NCBI GenBank assembly: GCA_964402115.1
Contig: CAYOBW010000025.1
Location: forward strand, 1 to 41,541
Reading direction: 5' to 3'
DNA: 41,541 bases
Source: CAYOBW01 sp964402115
GTDB taxonomy: Bacteria; Verrucomicrobiota; Kiritimatiellia; UBA8416; CAYOBW01
Shown: positions 24,989-33,329 of the stretch, in pieces
How positions within the stretch are numbered: position 1 is the first letter of the stretch
Layout: each line of letters opens with the position of its first letter
Position numbers and translations under genes: made by a program
Notes under the pieces: model-generated
What the model saw: only the letters and a program-made list of their open reading frames with translations
Databases searched by the model: none
What the model was told of the DNA's origin: nothing

Positions 24989-26881
24989 TCAGGGCGCCAA
25001 ACAGGCGAAGGCGACGACGCTGCCCTCGGCAAGTTGCCGCACACCCTCCCAGCGCTTGACCCCGACACCGACCAGACAGAACTCGCGCAGCGCCAGGGTT
25101 CCGTGGCACACGTCGAGCGTCACGCGGTCGCCGTCGATCGCGCACCGCCCCCACGCATAACCGTTCGACCAGAAGTACGCGCCGTCCGGCGCCCCGAACT
25201 CCATCCGCGCAGCGACCGCGGAGTAGCGGAAGCCGGTCAGGGCGAGGACGGCCGACCACGCGGCCATGGCGCGCGCATAGTGGTGCCCGCATTCGGCCTC
25301 GTCGAACGGGTTGCGCTTCCGGCCGTCGAAGCGGTCGCGGATGGCGCTGATGACGGCCAGGCCTTCGGCGCACAGCCCCTCGTAGAGCAGGTGCACGGCC
25401 AGGACGTACTCGAAGCCGGTCATGACCTCGTTAAAGTACGGGAAGGGGCGCTGCGGGCGCGCCCCGCGCGGGTACGTCGCCATGAGCACGCCGGATTCGT
25501 CGCCCAGCACATAGCTGCGGTTGTGGTTGAAGTGGTCGTGAAACCCGGACTTGAAGTTGTGCCGCAGGACGCTGGCGAGCGCCTGACGCTGCTTCTCGCG
25601 GTCGGAGAGATACCCGAGCCCCAGAACGTGCGCCGTGCATTGGCCGACGAGCTGGTCGACGAGGCAGCCCGAACCGAGCTGGAAGTCCGGGTCGTCCAGG
25701 TTCTCCGCCCCCATGTCCAGCCGCAGGCCGTCGGCAATCCGCGCGGAGGCGCCGGGCGGCTCGATGCGGTGCTCGTAGTACGCCCCGTTGAAGAGGCGCG
25801 CGTCAATGGCCTTGGACCCCGACGCGAACAGCCGCGCGCACTCCTCCGCGAAGGCGCCGTCGCCCACGTGGCGGGCCAGCGCCTCCATCGCCCGCAGCGC
25901 CCCGAGATACCAGAACCCCATCTGCGGGTTCGGGCCGTAGTACTCGACGTCCATCGTGTTGTGCTGGCAACCCTCCATCAGGCCGTCGCGGTCCGCGTCC
26001 CAGCCGCCGTCGATCCAGCAGAACTGCAGGGCCCGCTTCGCCGCCGGGTAGAGCGCGCGCAGCAGGGCCTCGTCGCCGGACAGCTGCCAGTCCCGGTAGA
26101 GCTTCATGATGCAGCCCATCTGGCCGTCCGCGGCGGCGACGTTCTTGCAGGCCGATTCGTCCGGGCGTCGGTCCAGGGGCAGGTCCACCCGGAAGACCAT
26201 GTGCCCGCGGGCGTCGGTCGCGTGCGCGAACTCCACGTCGCGCAGGCCCCGCGCCAGGTCGCCGAAGAGAAACGCCGTCGCGTGCTCGTAGTTCCAGACA
26301 TGGTTGCAGTTGCCCGGGCAAGAGCCGCGGTGGTCGAGGCACCCCTCCCAGCCGAAGAGCTTCCCGTCGGGCGTCCGGAAGCAGGTCTGCGTCCGCAGCG
26401 TGCTGAGGTTGCAGAGGGCCGCCTGCAGGACGGGCGCCGGCAGCGCGGAGCCGCATAGCGTCGCGACGAACAGCGCCGTCTTGCGCTCCAGGCGGGCGAG
26501 GTCGGCGTACAGCTTTTCGGCCGCGTCCGGCGCATCGGCGAACTGCGTCGCATAGTGGTTCCCGACGAGCACCGTCTCGCGGTCGAAGCGCGACCACGTC
26601 GGGCGGTTGGGGAAGCGCCACGCGAGCAGGAAGGTCACCTCCCGCGACTCGCCGGGCGCCAGGGCCAGGCCGACGCACAGCGATGCGATCGGCTTGTCCG
26701 CCACCGACGCCCGCTCGGACAGCCGCCCGTCCGCGGTGAAGTCATCCCAGAAGTCGAGCTTGCTGTCGCCCCACGTGCGATCGGCCCACGCCGTGCGCCA
26801 CGTGATGTCCGGCCCGCTCGGCGTGGCGAGGAACAGGTCGCCGTGGACCTCCGCGTCGGGGCGCACCCCGGGGGCGGTCAT
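24989..26881 (-). CDS. GH116 glycosidase, catalytic C-terminal part (downstream of in-frame TGA)
   Basis: A 630-codon open stretch that continues the frame of the N-terminal piece at 26978-27511; the difference from ATG 26881 to ATG 27511 is 210 codons exactly. It holds the GH116 core: TWRTAWADRTWGDSKLDFWD, FGWEGCLDHRGSCPGNCNHVWNYEHA (by family the Glu in WEG is the likely nucleophile, about residue 389 of the joined protein), and the likely acid/base Asp in HNTMDVEYYGPNPQ (about 521). The (alpha/alpha)6 barrel appears complete to the stop. ATG 26881 has no ribosome site, so independent translation looks poor. No signal peptide is present, so the enzyme would be cytoplasmic and act on beta-glucosides or beta-xylosides. 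Activity requires read-through of the TGA, or the TGA being an artefact. Confidence 0.82.
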   Translation of the reverse strand: MTAPGVRPDAEVHGDLFLATPSGPDITWRTAWADRTWGDSKLDFWDDFTADGRLSERASVADKPIASLCVGLALAPGESREVTFLLAWRFPNRPTWSRFDRETVLVGNHYATQFADAPDAAEKLYADLARLERKTALFVATLCGSALPAPVLQAALCNLSTLRTQTCFRTPDGKLFGWEGCLDHRGSCPGNCNHVWNYEHATAFLFGDLARGLRDVEFAHATDARGHMVFRVDLPLDRRPDESACKNVAAADGQMGCIMKLYRDWQLSGDEALLRALYPAAKRALQFCWIDGGWDADRDGLMEGCQHNTMDVEYYGPNPQMGFWYLGALRAMEALARHVGDGAFAEECARLFASGSKAIDARLFNGAYYEHRIEPPGASARIADGLRLDMGAENLDDPDFQLGSGCLVDQLVGQCTAHVLGLGYLSDREKQRQALASVLRHNFKSGFHDHFNHNRSYVLGDESGVLMATYPRGARPQRPFPYFNEVMTGFEYVLAVHLLYEGLCAEGLAVISAIRDRFDGRKRNPFDEAECGHHYARAMAAWSAVLALTGFRYSAVAARMEFGAPDGAYFWSNGYAWGRCAIDGDRVTLDVCHGTLALREFCLVGVGVKRWEGVRQLAEGSVVAFACLAP

Positions 26882-26946
26882 GTGGATGCCCGTGAGCGCG
26901 GGCGTCTGCCGCAGGGTGTTGCGGTTCGGGCACGTGCGAACCGGCC

Positions 26947-26976
26947 CGCCGCCCGGGCGGCCGTCGCCGGGCGGCG
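26947..26976 (-). other. Perfect 10-bp G/C hairpin 2 nt after the GH116 in-frame TGA
   Basis: On the minus strand the TGA (26980-26978) is followed by one nucleotide, then CGCCGCCCGG, a 10-nt loop CGACGGCCGC, and CCGGGCGGCG: ten uninterrupted G-C pairs. A stable stem directly 3' of a stop is the geometry of recoding stimulators, including bacterial SECIS elements, but the usual apical GU and bulged U are not evident. In intact GH116 proteins this stretch encodes a variable Gly/Pro-rich loop, so a GC-rich coincidence is possible. Confidence 0.5.
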
Positions 26977-26977
26977 C

Positions 26978-27511
26978 TCAGTCCTCACCGATGAAGTTGG
27001 GCACGGCCAGGCACACACTGGTCTCCAGGCGGCCGGCGCTGAGGTTCTGCAGTTCGACGCGGAGGATCGCCACCGGGTACGAACTGCTGTCGGCGTCCCC
27101 GGGAACCAGGGGGTTGAAGGCCTTCACCGCGGCCTTGAGGGGGATATCGGGGTCCTCCAGCAGGACCTGCCCGAACGGATACGCCGCATGGAACGAGCAG
27201 CGCCGGAAGCGCGGGAGGCCGTGGTTGCGGGCCGTCGCGCCCAGCGCGCCCTCGTATTCGGCCGGCTCCACCGGGCCCTCCAGCAGGCGGGCGTGCCGCC
27301 GGCCGGTGTGCTCGCGGGCATGCAGGGCGAGGAAGGGAAACACCCCCTGCCCCTCCGGGGCGAAGCCCTTGGCGGGCCGGTTGACGATCTCCCAGTCGCG
27401 CAGGTCGCCCCGGCCGCCGAGCGACACCGTGCCGGTTCCGATGCCGCCCACGGGCAGCGCAATGCGCGCGAGGTGATCCTGGTCGAAACTCTGTAGAACC
27501 GGCCATTTCAT
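26978..27511 (-). CDS. GH116 glycosidase, N-terminal part truncated by in-frame TGA
   Basis: 177 codons encoding the GH116 N-terminal beta-sandwich: IALPVGGIGTGTVSLGGRGDLRDWEIVNRPAKG is the family opening, and the piece ends AVPNFIGED followed by TGA. Family members normally continue NFIGxDG at this point, so the TGA replaces what is probably a Gly codon (GGA to TGA, one base). The frame then continues without further stops for about 660 codons (to 24989). The start is ATG 27511, with AGGG about 8 nt upstream; a TTG at 27517 is in frame. No signal peptide. It is separated from the eight-ORF run by about 245 bp that hold a palindrome and a TTGACA box, so it likely has its own promoter. Confidence 0.82.
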   Translation of the reverse strand: MKWPVLQSFDQDHLARIALPVGGIGTGTVSLGGRGDLRDWEIVNRPAKGFAPEGQGVFPFLALHAREHTGRRHARLLEGPVEPAEYEGALGATARNHGLPRFRRCSFHAAYPFGQVLLEDPDIPLKAAVKAFNPLVPGDADSSSYPVAILRVELQNLSAGRLETSVCLAVPNFIGED

Positions 27512-27540
27512 GCGCAATACCCTATCGTTCGCGCACGTTC

Positions 27541-27570
27541 TGTCAAAGCAGACAGTACGCTTTCCTGTCT
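27541..27570 (-). promoter_or_regulatory. Palindromic operator and TTGACA box upstream of GH116
   Basis: AGACAG-N9-CTGTCT (27550-27570) is a perfect 6-bp inverted repeat. Reading the minus strand, TTGACA (27546-27541) follows 3 bp later. No good -10 follows: the best is TAGGGT with a 16-nt spacer, which would give an almost leaderless transcript for ATG 27511. The rest of the gap 27571-27757 shows no gene. The half-site ATGCTCAG at 27589-27596 resembles the AraC-like motif but has no partner 21 bp away. Confidence 0.35.
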
Positions 27571-27757
27571 AACACTTGTCTTTTCAGCATGCTCAGTCTC
27601 ATCTCGGTTGACGATAGCGGCGACGCGAACGGTGGACGATTGAGCTGCTCCCTACTCGTCAGCCGCTCTCGTCGCCGTTCTCGTTAACCGCTTCCCGTCT
27701 TCATACTTATCAATTCCTGACAGTACCTTCGCGCACATCGCGCGTCTCGTTCGGTCC

Positions 27758-30700
27758 CTATGGTCGCCCGTCGGCGCGGATCTTCCCCGTCGCGTGGGAC
27801 TCCCTGGCGGGCGCTCCGGCGGCAACCGCGGCCCGGACCAGGTACGGCATCACCCGGTCGCCAGCGACAAATTTCACCCGCACGCGCTGCTTCTCCCCGG
27901 GCTCCAGGGCCAGCGTCAGCTCCGCGGTCTTCAGCGTCACGCCCGCCGCGGCGAGGGCGATGTTCAGGCTGACCGCAGCCGACCCTGCGTTCGCGACGGT
28001 GACCCGCGCCTCGCCCTGCGCCCCCGCGGTCACCAGGTCCGGCACGTCGACCGCCAGCGACGCCTCGCGGGCAAAGTCGACCTCCCACGCCTGGCAGCCG
28101 CCGCTGATGGCCGCCACCGGCCGAACGATCTCGCGGCCGGCATGCGTGACGCGCACGGTCCCGTTGCAGGGCGTCGGCAGGTCGGTGACGGCCAGCCCGC
28201 CGTCGGCGCCGGCCTGGCCGCTCCGGGTGTGCTCGGCATGCGGCGCCGCCGACTCGCGCAACACGATCGCGACCGCGGCGGGAACCGGCCGGCCCCCGTC
28301 CAGCGTGCGCAGCTTGAGCGTGTAGCCGGCCTCGAGCCGCGCCACGGCCTGCACGTAGGCATGGCTGTGCAGGATCCAGCCTTCATTGAACTGGTAGCCG
28401 CCGCCCGGCGTGATGAGCCCGGAAGGCTTGTCAGGGCCCAGGGCGATGAAGTTCGTGTAGCCGGTCATGTGCCAGAACTGGGACGACGCACAGAAGCCGT
28501 TCGGGACCGAACCCCGGGCCGTTTCGGCAGGCTCACCGGTCGGACCGAACCAGGACCTCCCAACCCCCAGGATCAGCGTGCGCGCGTCCCAGGCGGTATC
28601 CTTGTCGTAGACGTTCGGCAAACCGGGGTTCAGTCCCGCAATGAAATTCACGCCGGCCATGGCATTCGTCTGGTAACAGGCGTCCTGCAGGAAAGCGCCC
28701 AGCGTCATGAAGTTCTTCGCGCTGAATCCATACAGGCAGGAAGAGCCGAAGAGCATGTTCTGGAAGTTCTTGATCCCGCCGTGCTCCCTGTCGCGATAGC
28801 ACGCCACCGGGTAGACGCCGAGCGGGTTGAGCGTCGTGGCCCTGCGCGCGTAGTTCTCTGCGTAGATGCGGATCGTGTTCTCCCAGGCGGCGGCCTTCGG
28901 GTGCAGCGGCGCCAACCGCAGCAGATGCATGAAGCCGTCCAGGTTCAGAGCCTCCACGTTCCCCTCCCACCAGAACCCGCCCTGCATGAACTCGTGGAAG
29001 AACGCCTGGTCATCCCCTGCGAACTCGTAGAAGGTGCCGAAGCAGCCGTCGATCGGGTTCTGCCAGTCGGTGAACTGCCGCTCCATGATCGCGTCGGCAA
29101 ACTCGGCCGCCTTGTCGAGGTACTTGCGCTCGCCGGTGATCTCGTGGAGCAGCGCGGAACCCTGGACAAAGGGAAGACGGTCGCGCGTCCGCAGCGCTGT
29201 CGGCAGGGTCCACGTCTTGTCCGTGATGTTGTAAAGGCAGCGGCCGAAGGTGTCCTGGATCCCGGCCGGGGCGTTCCAGAAGAACGCGTTGCACCCCGCC
29301 GGAAAGGTCCGGTCCGCCTTGGTGTGCCGCGGGCGGCGCACGCACAGCTCCCAAGCCTTCTGCGCCGCCTCCAGGTACCGCTGCGCGCGCGCCGGATCGC
29401 GCCCGGCGAAGAACTGGTGCGCCCGGGCCAACAGCGCCATGCCGTACGCGGTGTCGAGGTAGGTGAAGATGTCGCCGGCCCAGGTGTCCCGCGTGTTAAC
29501 CAGCAGCGAGTGGTGGAACATGCCGTCCGTTTCGGGATCATCCGTGTGCCGCTGGGCGGCCACGAAATAGTCGGCGCCCATCGTCGCCAGGCGGATCATC
29601 CGCTCCCTGTCCGCGGCGGAATACCGATCGCCCAGCAGCTCGTGCATGTCCAGAAGGGCGTACACGCAGGTTCCCACCGGCTCCAGCTCGGCATACGGGC
29701 TGCCGCAGTCCATGTAGATCCGCACGTCGGGCCCGCAGTTCACATATTTGCCGGCCAGCCCCTTGCGTTTGTCTTCCAGCCCGTTGTGAATCCTGTGCTC
29801 GAGCTGGTCCAGCGCGATGACGGCGAGGTCCGTCTTCCGGAAGATCTCGTCCTCAACCCTGAACGGCGCGGACTCGAGCCGGCCGGCGCGAACAACGTAC
29901 TCCCCTGGGACGCGCAGCGGGGTGAAGTCCAGCACCCACCAGTACGTCTCCCACTTCTTTCCCCACTTCGCCACCTTACCGGTGTAGACCTCCTTGCCGG
30001 ACGCGGTGTCGATCACGGAAAACGCGTCCGCCAGGTAGGCCCTGGGCGGTTCCGCCTGGGCGCTGCGCAGGTAGACGCGCTTGACGTTGCGCGGGTGGTA
30101 GCCGATCTGCGACTCGAGCAGGCTGACGGGGCAGTCCTGCCAGGTCAGGCGCACCTCGGTCTTGTGCGTCCAACCCGCGGCGGCCAGGTGGGCGAGGATG
30201 CGCCGCTCGGTCAGCGGGGCCCGGTACAGCGCCAGGTGGGACACCGCGATGTTGGCGTGCTCGGGCGCGGAGGCCGGCGCCGAACTGCCCAGGACGAAGG
30301 GCAGTCCGCCGACCTGCGGCACCGGCACCCGGCCCGCCGGGGACCGGCACGGCTTGCCGTTCACCCAGACCCGGAGCGCGCCCCCGTCGCATACCGCGGC
30401 AAGGTGGAACCAGGCGTTCGTCACCAGTTCGTCGTTGCACTCGAACGCCGTCACGGCGCTGCCGTTCCAGGCAAGCAGCCGGCGGGTCCCCTCGCTGTAG
30501 TGCAGGCTGAAGCGCGTGCGGGCCGCGTCGCGGAAGCCGAACAGGCAGGGAGTGCCCGGTGCGGATTTGACGATCTTGAAGACGAGTTCCACGGAGACCT
30601 GCGGTGCGTCAAGCGCCTCGTCCGGGCGGATAACCAAGTCGTTGCCGTCGCTGAGATCGATGCCTGTCCCGCCGAAGGGGCCGGCCGTCAGCGCGAGGCC

Positions 30701-30946
30701 TTCCCGGCTCGAACCCAGGTTCAGCCGCCCGGCCCCGGCGCGCAGGTCCGCCGCAAGCGGCCAGTAGCCGAGCAGATCCTCTTCGTTCCGTAACATGTGC
30801 GTGTATCCGGCTGGCGGGTCCGCGGCGGCTTCGGCGCCAAGCCCCGCCAGCGGCAGCGCCGCAACGGCGAGCGCGAGCAGGAGCCCGCGCCGCCGGCGCG
30901 CCCCCGCGAATGCTCCCTTTCGACAGCAAGGTGCGCCGGCGCTCAT
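27758..30946 (-). CDS. Secreted GH9-like enzyme with LamG and CelD-type Ig domains
   Basis: About 1062 aa. A signal peptide (about residues 18-40, LLLALAVAALPLAGLGAEA) is followed by a LamG/ConA-like domain (about 50-255, WFHLAAVCDGGALRVWVNG), a CelD-type N-terminal Ig domain (about 275-365, ESQIGYHPRNVKRVYL...PGEYVVRAG), a GH9-like six-hairpin domain (about 370-875), and a C-terminal beta-region. At the usual GH9 catalytic-base motif DAGD the sequence has DCGS (413-416). The acid-Glu motif NE is present at 854-855 (YQFNEGWILHSH). It may thus be a distant or altered family member rather than a cellulase. It starts at ATG 30946, overlapping the GH78 stop (ATGA) with GGAGGG upstream, and is the last gene of the run. 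Confidence 0.82.
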   Translation of the reverse strand: MSAGAPCCRKGAFAGARRRRGLLLALAVAALPLAGLGAEAAADPPAGYTHMLRNEEDLLGYWPLAADLRAGAGRLNLGSSREGLALTAGPFGGTGIDLSDGNDLVIRPDEALDAPQVSVELVFKIVKSAPGTPCLFGFRDAARTRFSLHYSEGTRRLLAWNGSAVTAFECNDELVTNAWFHLAAVCDGGALRVWVNGKPCRSPAGRVPVPQVGGLPFVLGSSAPASAPEHANIAVSHLALYRAPLTERRILAHLAAAGWTHKTEVRLTWQDCPVSLLESQIGYHPRNVKRVYLRSAQAEPPRAYLADAFSVIDTASGKEVYTGKVAKWGKKWETYWWVLDFTPLRVPGEYVVRAGRLESAPFRVEDEIFRKTDLAVIALDQLEHRIHNGLEDKRKGLAGKYVNCGPDVRIYMDCGSPYAELEPVGTCVYALLDMHELLGDRYSAADRERMIRLATMGADYFVAAQRHTDDPETDGMFHHSLLVNTRDTWAGDIFTYLDTAYGMALLARAHQFFAGRDPARAQRYLEAAQKAWELCVRRPRHTKADRTFPAGCNAFFWNAPAGIQDTFGRCLYNITDKTWTLPTALRTRDRLPFVQGSALLHEITGERKYLDKAAEFADAIMERQFTDWQNPIDGCFGTFYEFAGDDQAFFHEFMQGGFWWEGNVEALNLDGFMHLLRLAPLHPKAAAWENTIRIYAENYARRATTLNPLGVYPVACYRDREHGGIKNFQNMLFGSSCLYGFSAKNFMTLGAFLQDACYQTNAMAGVNFIAGLNPGLPNVYDKDTAWDARTLILGVGRSWFGPTGEPAETARGSVPNGFCASSQFWHMTGYTNFIALGPDKPSGLITPGGGYQFNEGWILHSHAYVQAVARLEAGYTLKLRTLDGGRPVPAAVAIVLRESAAPHAEHTRSGQAGADGGLAVTDLPTPCNGTVRVTHAGREIVRPVAAISGGCQAWEVDFAREASLAVDVPDLVTAGAQGEARVTVANAGSAAVSLNIALAAAGVTLKTAELTLALEPGEKQRVRVKFVAGDRVMPYLVRAAVAAGAPARESHATGKIRADGRP

Positions 30947-33318
30947 CCGCCCTCCGCCAGGTCGATGTTCAGGCTCCCGAACACCGGCACGGTCGTCCCC
31001 CCGAACGCGAAGACACCCGGCACGCCGTCCGGCAGTTGCAGGGACACGTGCCACACATCGTCCCGGCGGCGCATTTCGAAATCGATGACCCCGTCCGGGT
31101 GGGGCGTGCGGCACCGGAGGTGGCGCAAGCCGCCCGGCTGCGGCGCAACCCGCACCGACCGGAAGCCGGCCGCGTCCGGCCGCACCCCGCAGAGGCTGGC
31201 GTGCATGTGGAACAGCGGATGCGAGCCCCAGGCATGGCAGTCGCTGCGGGTGGGCTCGGGCTGCTCCACGGGCGCCTTGAGCCCCAGGCGCACCAGGTCT
31301 TTCCAGAAGCCGAGCCGCTGCAGCAACAAGTCGCCGCGGCCCCGCCGGTAGAAGGTCTCCAGCAGGTAGAACGAGAAGTAGATCGTCGTCCGGGCCAGGT
31401 CGTCGCGCGTGACCAGCGACCGGAAACAGGCCTCCGCCAAGTCCGGCTCGAAGCAGTCGCTCAGGAGCGCCAGGCACTGCGCGTGCTCGCTGAAGCACTG
31501 GTGGGCCGGGTCATCGGCAAAGGCCCGGCGTTCCCGGTCCCAGAACACTTCGCGGATGGAGTCTGCCAGCTTCTCGGCCCAGACGCGGTAGCTCTCGGCG
31601 AAGAACGGGTCGCCGTAGGCTGCTTCGATTTCCCGGGCGCTCCGGAGGGTCAGCAGGAACTGCAGATTGCAGATGCCGCTCATGCCGAACTCGCCGTCCG
31701 GCGGGTAGGCGAAGTCCCAGCCGGGAGCCTTGACCCAGTCCACGAACGACCACCCCGGCAGGCCCGTCAGCAGCATCCGCCGGTCGGCCAGCGCCCGGAA
31801 CTGCTCGAGCTGGGCGCGCAGGCCCGGCAGCAGTCCGCGGATGAACGCCTCGTCCCGCCGCCACCAGGCCAGGTCGCGGATCATGAGCATCCAGACCATG
31901 GAGAACGTGGCGCTGAGCTGGCGCGGATCGCTCGGGTGCCGCATCAGGACGAAGTCGGCCACGTGACGCGACCAGTCCAGCAGCTCCAGGGCGCGCTGGT
32001 GGAGGCGCGACTCCGGGCTGATGACGCAGGAGGTCAGCAGCTGCAGCCGCGCGTCGCCCACGTACATCATCTGCTCGTAGTACGGGCAGTCCACGTAGGT
32101 TTCGTGGGCGCACATCTGGATGCCCCGCACCGCCATGGGCACGATCGCGTCCAGCGCGGGGTCGTCCGAGGCGAAGGCGCCCTCGTTCTCCAGGGGCAGG
32201 CGCGACTCCTCGATGGTCAGCGACTGCAGGTCGAGATCCGCGTTGGCGACTTCCACGACCAGGCGCAGGTACCGGCCGGACCGCCACCAGAAGGAGCTGA
32301 GCGTGTCGGCGGAGCCCCCCCCGACAATAAAGGTGTCGCCATAGCCCTGGTAGTACCGGTCGGCAATGCGGTTGCGGTCGCTCTTCACGTCGCACTTCGC
32401 GTTGTCGAAGCAGGACTCCGCCCACTCGATCCGGATCCTGGAGCCGCGGCCGCCGCCGGTGCTGAGGACGGGATAGCCGCAGTAGTAGTCTTCCAGGTCC
32501 CACAAAACCGTTTGCACCGTGCCGGCCTTGAGCCGCAGCGGGCTACGGCCGGCAACCACCTCCGGCCAGCCGCCCAGGGCGTCGGCCGGCGATTCGGTCA
32601 TCTGCTCCGCCACGCCCGCCTGGACCATGCGGATGCGCCCGGCCGGGCCGATGGGCCGGCGCAACTGCTCCGGCAGCCGGCTGGGATACAACCGCCAGCC
32701 GTCGCCGACAAAGCCGACCCGGCCGCCCTGCAAGTTCGTTTCCGGCGCCAGCGCCGGCTGCACGCGCTCGGGCGCGGCGAGGTACGCCGCGCCGTCCACC
32801 GTAAAGTTGGGGCCGACCACCTGGTACCAGCGGTCGGCAAACACGGGCTTCTGGCAGGTTATGCCCTGCCGCCGGGCCACCGTCCAGCCCGCCGTCCCCG
32901 TGTCCAGCAGCACCGGCGCGCCTTCCGCCGCCACGATCAGGGCCGGCTGCAGGCTGACCTGGGCGTGCGCGCGGTGCGTCGCGATGAAGTGCACCGCCAC
33001 GGTGAGCGCGTGCCGGCCCGCGGACAACGACACTTCGTAGCTGTGAAAGCTCCAGTGTGTCAGGTCGCTGCGGTCGGGGCCCATGCCGACATACGCGCCG
33101 TCGCAGCGCAATTCGAAGCGCTGATCGGCGCTGAGGTGCAGCACGAACGTGGCCGCCGCCGCGAGGTCGAAGCCCAGTTCGAAGTCGTAGAACTGGTCAC
33201 TGAGCGTGTCGGCCGCCGGGTGCGCGATCCACTTGGCCCGCTGCAGCGCATACTGCCGCAGGATGTTGCGGTTGGCGTGGGGCGCAGCCGGCGGCACGGC
33301 GATGCGTTTGAACCTCAT
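30943..33318 (-). CDS. GH78 alpha-L-rhamnosidase-like protein
   Basis: About 791 aa, with no signal peptide, so cytoplasmic. N-terminal beta-sandwich domains (FYDFELGFDLAAAATFVLHLSA; RIRIEWAESCFD...) precede the (alpha/alpha)6 barrel. The family hallmark around the catalytic acid is recognisable as HETYVDCPYYEQMMYVGDARLQ (Glu near residue 415; compare DCPxREKxGWxGD in typical GH78). Further on come HAWGSHPLFHM and the C-terminal beta domain FRSVRVAPQPGGLRHLRC. It should release L-rhamnose from imported oligosaccharides. Two starts compete: ATG 33318 (GAGG 5 nt upstream) and ATG 33333, which overlaps the transporter stop as ATGA but has its purine run too close. The 3' end overlaps the GH9-like start. 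Confidence 0.87.
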   Translation of the reverse strand: MRFKRIAVPPAAPHANRNILRQYALQRAKWIAHPAADTLSDQFYDFELGFDLAAAATFVLHLSADQRFELRCDGAYVGMGPDRSDLTHWSFHSYEVSLSAGRHALTVAVHFIATHRAHAQVSLQPALIVAAEGAPVLLDTGTAGWTVARRQGITCQKPVFADRWYQVVGPNFTVDGAAYLAAPERVQPALAPETNLQGGRVGFVGDGWRLYPSRLPEQLRRPIGPAGRIRMVQAGVAEQMTESPADALGGWPEVVAGRSPLRLKAGTVQTVLWDLEDYYCGYPVLSTGGGRGSRIRIEWAESCFDNAKCDVKSDRNRIADRYYQGYGDTFIVGGGSADTLSSFWWRSGRYLRLVVEVANADLDLQSLTIEESRLPLENEGAFASDDPALDAIVPMAVRGIQMCAHETYVDCPYYEQMMYVGDARLQLLTSCVISPESRLHQRALELLDWSRHVADFVLMRHPSDPRQLSATFSMVWMLMIRDLAWWRRDEAFIRGLLPGLRAQLEQFRALADRRMLLTGLPGWSFVDWVKAPGWDFAYPPDGEFGMSGICNLQFLLTLRSAREIEAAYGDPFFAESYRVWAEKLADSIREVFWDRERRAFADDPAHQCFSEHAQCLALLSDCFEPDLAEACFRSLVTRDDLARTTIYFSFYLLETFYRRGRGDLLLQRLGFWKDLVRLGLKAPVEQPEPTRSDCHAWGSHPLFHMHASLCGVRPDAAGFRSVRVAPQPGGLRHLRCRTPHPDGVIDFEMRRRDDVWHVSLQLPDGVPGVFAFGGTTVPVFGSLNIDLAEGG

Positions 33319-33329
33319 CGGGACCTCTG

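Noticed and set aside
26976..26980. Selenocysteine insertion at the GH116 TGA as a firm call
   Set aside because: The hairpin lacks the usual apical GU and bulged U, no Sec GH116 is known to me, and no sel genes are visible in the window. Kept only as a possibility in the finding.
27589..27596. ATGCTCAG as a third copy of the AraC-like operator
   Set aside because: Only a single half-site core matches; nothing similar occurs 21 bp to either side.
27730..27744. CGCGC-N5-GCGCG stem as the terminator of the eight-ORF run
   Set aside because: A stem of only 5 bp with no T-run; too weak to call.
30946..31498. 184-codon N-terminal extension of the GH9-like ORF
   Set aside because: It lies entirely inside the GH78 gene, has low-complexity sequence, and the ATG at 30946 has a ribosome site and starts a signal peptide.
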